NCBI GenBank assembly: GCA_947476515.1 | Contig: CANJQZ010000070.1 | Location: forward strand, 1-8,766 | Length of the DNA: 8,766 bases | Origin: Flavobacteriales bacterium | Lineage (GTDB): Bacteria; Bacteroidota; Bacteroidia; Flavobacteriales_D; Crocinitomicaceae | Reading direction: 5' to 3' | In this document: one piece after another, positions 6,002-8,766 of the stretch | Numbering within the stretch: position 1 is the first letter of the stretch | Layout: each line of letters starts with the position of its first letter | The notes under the pieces: generated by a model | What the model was told of the DNA's origin: nothing | Database searches by the model: none | Seen by the model: only the letters and a program-made list of their open reading frames with translations | Position numbers and translations under genes: made by a program

Positions 6002-6634
6002 TTATTTTTCAGATATGGCAATGTACTTTTTTAATTCAGTTTGTTTTTCTGCTTGTTTTATTAAAAAATCTGCTACATCAGCTCTATTAATTCCGCCAAT
6101 CTTAATTCCTTTGAATAAGGTATTTTCAATTCGGTATTTTTCTGTTAACCCACCGTCTAATAGCCTTCCTGGCCTAACAACCGTCCAATTCAGATCTGAA
6201 TTGGTGATGATTTCTTCCATTTTTGCTTTGTCATCATAAACATCTTTTAAAAGATATTTTAAAAACATTTTTACAAGCCAAGAAACATAATTTTTGCTTT
6301 CTCCAGCTCCAAATCCTGTAACAAAAATTAATGGAATCTCTATTTTGTTCTCCCGATGTATTTCAACAATCAATTTTGCGAAATCTGAAAAAAGGGTAGT
6401 TGCTTTCATATTCTTACCTGTCCCCAATGTTATAATTAAAGCCTCTGCGTTTTGGATAGACTTTATTAGATCTGCTTTATTTGTTGCATCACCAAGTATC
6501 TTATTTATTGATTCTTTCTCTTCTATCTGAATTTCAGAACGAGAAAGGGTAGTTATAGAATGATTTCTATTTAATCCTCTTTTTACTGCTTCTAATCCAA
6601 TTCCAGCCGAAGCGCCTATGATTGTTATGTTCAT
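6002..6634 (-). CDS. NAD(P)-binding Rossmann-fold protein (atypical SDR, NAD(P)H-binding family)
   Basis: The 210-residue product starts with a beta strand and glycine-rich dinucleotide loop, MNITIIGASAGIGLEAVKRG (GASAGIG at 7-13), the Rossmann signature. Further family marks are GDATNKADLIKSI near 48-60 (adenine-side strand), ALIITLGTG near 69-77, PLIFVTGFGAGES near 100-112 and LNWTVVRPGRLLDG near 148-161, the WTVVRPG motif typical of atypical SDRs of the NmrA/BVR-B/YwnB type. The classical Tyr-x3-Lys pair is not evident (the nearest YLLKDVYDDKAK segment is weak), so it may be a reductase or a redox-sensing NAD(P)H-binding protein; substrate unknown. It starts only 2 bp after the stop of the ParE-like toxin gene on the same strand, so it is probably read from the same transcript, which is unusual for a toxin-antitoxin operon. 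Confidence 0.85.
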   Translation of the reverse strand: MNITIIGASAGIGLEAVKRGLNRNHSITTLSRSEIQIEEKESINKILGDATNKADLIKSIQNAEALIITLGTGKNMKATTLFSDFAKLIVEIHRENKIEIPLIFVTGFGAGESKNYVSWLVKMFLKYLLKDVYDDKAKMEEIITNSDLNWTVVRPGRLLDGGLTEKYRIENTLFKGIKIGGINRADVADFLIKQAEKQTELKKYIAISEK

Positions 6635-6636
6635 TT

Positions 6637-6924
6637 TTATAATAATTGATTTAAATCTTGTCTTCCAAAAATTGCCATTATCTCAACTTCATCTCCATTT
6701 ATTTTGTAGAATATACTATCTACGCCACAAACACAACGCCGGTATCCAGGTTTAATAAAATCAACAGATTCTAATGATTGTGGATTTTTGGCAATAAGTG
6801 CAAAGTGAACAAAGAAAGAGTCAAAATATTTGTCAGCTTGCTTTATCCCAAATTGCTGAACGCCGCAATAATGAATTCGTATCAAATCTTCCTTTGCAAC
6901 ATTACTTAATTTGTATTTACCCAT
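6637..6924 (-). CDS. ParE/RelE-superfamily toxin
   Basis: The 95-residue product has the size and motif order of ParE-type toxins: an N-terminal helix pair (AKEDLIRIHYCGVQQFGIKQADKYFDSFFVHFALIAKNPQS, about 10-50), then the beta-sheet with the GYRRCVCGVDSIFYKINGDEVEIMAIFGRQDL segment (about 60-92). ParE members poison DNA gyrase, RelE members cut mRNA on the ribosome; the GYR-...-IFYKI-...-IFGRQD pattern fits ParE better, but the target is not proven from sequence. Its start codon overlaps the end of the ParD-like antitoxin gene by 8 bp, the usual translational coupling of these modules. The toxin looks intact. Two Cys in the strand segment (RRCVCG) are a little unusual. Confidence 0.85.
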   Translation of the reverse strand: MGKYKLSNVAKEDLIRIHYCGVQQFGIKQADKYFDSFFVHFALIAKNPQSLESVDFIKPGYRRCVCGVDSIFYKINGDEVEIMAIFGRQDLNQLL

Positions 6925-7156
6925 TAAGCATACTTTTAGATTGCTTCAAAATTTCTGATTTGGAATCAATTGTAAATCCAGATTTTTCAGCTCTATCTAA
7001 TTTTAGTCTAATTAAATCGACTTGATTGTGTTGATTTCTTGCTTGACGAATTAAATCATTAACTAATTCACTCTTGCTTGAGTACTCTTTATTAGCAATT
7101 TGATTCTTTAACCATTCATCATTTGGTTCTGTAAATGAAATACTTTGTCTTCTCAT
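6917..7156 (-). CDS. ParD-like ribbon-helix-helix antitoxin
   Basis: The 79-residue product begins MRRQSISFTEPNDEWLKNQI, an N-terminal beta strand and helix of the ribbon-helix-helix DNA-binding type, followed by SSKSELVNDLIRQAR (about 27-41), the second helix typical of ParD antitoxins. The C-terminal part is charged and flexible, ending KQSKSMLNG, and should wrap the toxin. The ATG at 7154-7156 is preferred over an in-frame upstream start at 7189, which would lie on the far side of the palindrome at 7172-7187 and add an atypical MVYIYTTTQC segment. Its stop overlaps the toxin start by 8 bp. Autorepression through the upstream palindrome, with help from the toxin, is the expected regulation. 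Confidence 0.85.
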   Translation of the reverse strand: MRRQSISFTEPNDEWLKNQIANKEYSSKSELVNDLIRQARNQHNQVDLIRLKLDRAEKSGFTIDSKSEILKQSKSMLNG

Positions 7157-7171
7157 GATGCATTGTGTTGT

Positions 7172-7199
7172 GGTGTAAATATACACCAATTATACATCA
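7172..7199. promoter_or_regulatory. Palindromic operator and promoter of the toxin-antitoxin operon
   Basis: GGTGTA (7172-7177) and TACACC (7182-7187) are perfect inverted arms around AATA. A further half-site, ATACATCAA (7192-7200), repeats ATACACCAA (7181-7189) at an 11-bp step, so there are three half-sites about one helical turn apart. The minus strand also reads TATATTTA at 7176-7183, 7 of 8 to the -7 consensus, 20 bases before the antitoxin ATG. Binding by the ribbon-helix-helix antitoxin here would block transcription directly. Confidence 0.65.
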
Positions 7200-7246
7200 A
7201 TTTGAAATTTATTTCTGAAAGTTTTTCGTTGGCAGATATAATTGCT

Positions 7247-7387
7247 AAGCGCAAATACAAGAGCGAGAAACAGAGCGAATATAAGAAAAAAGAAAAGCCA
7301 GATCGCTTCAGGATTCTCACTCTCTTTCTCATTTTCACTCTGAAAGAAAAGCGCAAATACAAGAGCGAGAAACAGAGTGAGAATGAG
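7247..7387 (+). repeat. Dispersed intergenic repeat, copy 3, with 29-bp direct repeats and a long hairpin
   Basis: An exact 29-bp direct repeat starts AAGCGCAAATACAAGAGCGA and occurs at 7247-7275 and 7349-7377, 102 bp apart. The segment from 7316 to 7362 matches copy 2 (3181-3220) apart from a 6-base insertion and two substitutions. CTCATTTTCACTCTG (7328-7342) pairs with CAGAGTGAGAATGAG (7373-7387): 14 Watson-Crick pairs plus one G-T pair around a 30-base loop. The 34-base core shared by copies 1 and 2 is absent. Open frames across it translate the repeat as KRKYKSEKQSE twice and are artefacts. Confidence 0.8.
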
Positions 7388-7412
7388 GCGAGATGATTAA
7401 TTTTCATGCGGA

Positions 7413-7588
7413 TTATAAGTTTTCTATAACCACATAGCCAGCAACAACTGATGCAGAAGGATAAATAATAACGCTTGTAAGACCTGATATAATGTTATCG
7501 CTAGCAATAAAGGCTTAGCATTAATTGCTTTGCCACCGACAACACCTGAAACGGTCGTAAATAATGCAGTATGTGTGCGATGTTGCAT
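7413..7588 (-). pseudogene. Possible decayed coding remnant
   Basis: On the minus strand an ATG at 7586-7588 opens a frame reading MQHRTHTALFTTVSGVVGGK and then INAK, after which it turns into a low-complexity Leu-rich tail ending at 7424. Shifting frame near 7515 gives AFIASDNIISGLTSVIIYPS followed by ASVVAGYVVIENL and a stop at 7413-7415, which reads more like genuine protein. The two joined halves look like the C-terminal part of a Ser/Val/Gly-rich beta protein with one frameshift. I recognise no family, and no intact upstream part is visible, so this is a tentative call. Confidence 0.25.
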
Positions 7589-7953
7589 GAAGTCTTGTAT
7601 CGATTAGGATCCAAACTTTTGAAATGAATTATTGGGAAAAAGGCTGAAGAGGGTGTGTAAATCTCTAAACGGGTGTATGTAAATATATGGGGGTTAATTA
7701 TTATTTTTGAAAGCAATAAATTAGAAAATACATCTGTAATTGCAAAAAGAAAAAACGACACAAAGTTTCGCATATCACTCCATTATTATATGGCTAGGCG
7801 AAGATTTGTTTCGTGTATATAAAAGTTATAAACAATAGAAGACCACTGTAAGTATTGCAACCATAGGGAAATAGACATGTATAAAATCGAAATAAATTAT
7901 CCATTAAAATAAAGTTGACTTAGAATAAAAATCGTTAATTGCTATAAAAAGAC

Positions 7954-8481
7954 ATGAAAATCGGACTCATCATATTACTTTCTCTTCTCACATATACAAG
8001 AGCTTTCTCTCAGTACCCTGGCATTATTAATGCTCAGTTATTCCCTACAAACCCAGCTGATACCGATAGTGTCTTCTTAATTTCAAAAGTTGCGTTGAAC
8101 ACCCAGGGATATCTATTAGAATCTGTAGTTGAAATAGACGGTGACACAATAAAGATTCAAAATTGTTATAGAGAAAGTCCGTTGTTTGCACCAATTTATC
8201 TCTTCGACACCACCTATATCGGAATTCATAATGATGGTAATTACGTTGTGATTTTCACAGCATATTCCTCAAGTGCATTAAATCCAAATTGTGATTATAC
8301 AGACACGAATCAAGTTGTTCTAGGTTTGACTGTTGAAATTGATGAAATCATCTTAAATAAAGATCGAGAATTGGTTAAACAAATAGATCAATCAGGTAGA
8401 GAAAGTAAAGATGTGCCTAACACTATTTTGATTCGATTTTATAATAATGGTACTACCGAAAAAGTATTCATTGTTGAATAA
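7954..8481 (+). CDS. Small secreted protein with T9SS-type C-terminal tail
   Basis: The 175-residue product has a signal peptide (1-19, ending RAFS before Q20). The mature part is mostly beta-strand in character, opening YPGIINAQLFPTNPADTDSV, an early strand pattern like that of Ig-like or fibronectin-like domains. Cys71 and Cys113 are the only cysteines after the signal and could form a disulfide. The C-terminal 38 residues (138-175) read as RELVKQIDQSGRES, then PNTILIRFYNNGTTEKVFIVE-like strands; the D-x-x-GR, I-R-F-Y-x-x-G and K-V-F-I motifs match type A T9SS sorting domains, so the protein is probably released or anchored at the cell surface. Specific role unknown. It is unusually short for a T9SS cargo, leaving about 118 residues for the functional domain. 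An attC-like palindrome begins 10 bases after the stop. Confidence 0.8.
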   Translation: MKIGLIILLSLLTYTRAFSQYPGIINAQLFPTNPADTDSVFLISKVALNTQGYLLESVVEIDGDTIKIQNCYRESPLFAPIYLFDTTYIGIHNDGNYVVIFTAYSSSALNPNCDYTDTNQVVLGLTVEIDEIILNKDRELVKQIDQSGRESKDVPNTILIRFYNNGTTEKVFIVE

Positions 8482-8490
8482 ATATTTGCT

Positions 8491-8623
8491 TATAACAGCT
8501 GTCTAGCGCCAACCCTCCAATCTTGCTTCGAAACAATGAATAATTTGAAAGAAAATATTTTTAACTTCGGTGTTACGATTTATTTAAAGATCCGGGCCGA
8601 TCGCCAGGCAGCAAAACGTTATG
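8491..8623. other. Imperfect 131-bp palindrome resembling an integron attC site
   Basis: Outer arms ATAAC (8492-8496) and GTTAT (8618-8622) pair perfectly. Next, GCTGTCTAGCG (8498-8508) pairs with CGCCAGGCAGC (8602-8612) with one mismatch (8505/8605) and one G-T pair. The spacers between the two arm pairs are unequal: 1 base on the left, 5 on the right. ATCTT (8520-8524) can pair with AAGAT (8587-8591), and the centre is AAAATATTTT (8552-8561). Length, two-box arms, unequal spacers and the outer ...TTATAAC / GTTAT... ends resemble attC recombination sites. No integrase gene is in the window. It could instead be another kind of dispersed palindrome. Confidence 0.45.
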
Positions 8624-8667
8624 AGTAATCGCAGAGCAGGGTTTAGTGACCAATAAGTTAAAATAGA

Positions 8668-8766
8668 ATGAGTGAAGATAATCAATTAATTTTAGCCTGT
8701 TATTTCATAAATTGGATAACACTTGGTGCAGTCATATTTTACAGTTCAAAGAAAAAGCAAACGATA
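8668..8766 (+). CDS. Small membrane protein, N-terminal part (runs off the window)
   Basis: An ATG at 8668 opens a frame of 33 codons to the right edge with no stop: MSEDNQLILACYFINWITLG followed by AVIFYSSKKKQTI. Residues 7-25 form one transmembrane segment followed by the basic SSKKKQ stretch, so the N-terminus is probably outside and the rest cytoplasmic. No family can be assigned from this piece. It starts 45 bases after the attC-like palindrome, the spacing expected of a gene in the next cassette, but the frame is short enough that it could be spurious. Confidence 0.45.
   Translation, partial: MSEDNQLILACYFINWITLGAVIFYSSKKKQTI

Larger units (their letters stand above)
7190..7953. other. 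Gene-poor stretch of about 760 bases
   Basis: No convincing intact gene. It holds dispersed repeat copy 3 (7247-7387), a possible decayed coding remnant (7413-7588), and about 360 bases of AT-rich sequence with a loose direct repeat GGGTGTGTAAAT (7650-7661) and GGGTGTATGTAAAT (7671-7684). The upstream region of the 7954 gene has no clear TAnnTTTG box; the only promoter-like piece is TTGACTTAGAATAAAA (7916-7931), not Bacteroidota-typical. A 90-codon open frame on the minus strand at 7501-7773 has skewed composition and no homology I recognise, so it is not called. Confidence 0.5.

Noticed and set aside
7157..7189. Upstream in-frame start extending the ParD-like antitoxin by 11 residues
   Set aside because: It would lie across the operator palindrome, and MRRQSISF is the natural ribbon-helix-helix start.
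7145..7407. Overlapping open frames on both strands across repeat copy 3
   Set aside because: They translate the nucleotide repeat (KRKYKSEKQSE twice, or LCFSLLYLR twice) and overlap the antitoxin promoter; the repeat explains them.
7501..7773. 90-codon open frame on the minus strand
   Set aside because: Its composition is atypical, there is no signal or domain pattern, and its lower part runs in a different frame from the more protein-like remnant in 7413-7588.
7780..7953. Search for a second attC-like site before the 7954 gene
   Set aside because: GTTATAAAC (7825-7833) and CGTTAATT (7932-7939) were tried as right-hand ends, but no GC-containing inverted arms pair with them at suitable distance, so a full cassette cannot be delimited.
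1..8766. CRISPR array
   Set aside because: No regularly spaced direct repeats with unique spacers occur; the 29-bp repeat in copy 3 is present only twice, and the 102-bp step includes other repeat blocks.

Overview
The window reads as chromosomal DNA of a Bacteroidota bacterium, most likely a Flavobacteriales member near the Crocinitomicaceae/Fluviicola type. The base composition is AT-rich and Shine-Dalgarno sequences are largely absent. Several upstream regions carry matches to the Bacteroidota -7 promoter box TAnnTTTG. There is a TonB-dependent receptor with a carboxypeptidase-regulatory-like N-terminal domain. One small secreted protein ends in a tail resembling type IX secretion (T9SS) sorting domains, and one truncated secreted protein has adhesin-type repeats. 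The genus is inference.

Layout. 1-392 (-): N-terminal part of a secreted repeat protein that runs off the left edge. 393-695: gene-free, with dispersed repeat copy 1 and a very strong symmetrical terminator. 696-2686 (-): a run transcribed leftwards as DoxX-like membrane protein, YceI-like protein A, YceI-like protein B, four-helix membrane protein. 2809-3150 (+): a divergent HxlR-type regulator. The divergent gap holds two tandem near-identical palindromes that look like the HxlR operator. 3151-3498: dispersed repeat copy 2. 3499-5844 (+): an orphan TonB-dependent receptor. 6002-7156 (-): ParD-like antitoxin, ParE-like toxin and an NAD(P)-binding Rossmann protein, tightly packed behind a perfect-armed palindrome. 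7190-7953: gene-poor, with dispersed repeat copy 3 and a possible decayed coding remnant. 7954-8481 (+): the small T9SS-tailed secreted protein, followed 8-10 bases later by an imperfect palindrome of about 131 bp that resembles an integron attC site. 8668-8766 (+): the start of another small membrane protein, cut by the right edge.

How the genes may work together. DoxX-like plus paired YceI proteins beside an HxlR regulator suggests an envelope module for isoprenoid-quinone, lipid or redox stress, switched by the regulator through the tandem operator; this is family-based inference. The ParD/ParE pair is a probable autoregulated toxin-antitoxin module, and the Rossmann protein 2 bp downstream may be co-transcribed with it. 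The receptor has no SusD partner here, so its substrate cannot be read from context.

Most notable non-coding signals: a dispersed mosaic repeat family in three intergenic gaps (471-571, 3179-3306, 7247-7387), the tandem operator at 2754-2785, and the attC-like palindrome at 8491-8623 placed directly after a small gene.
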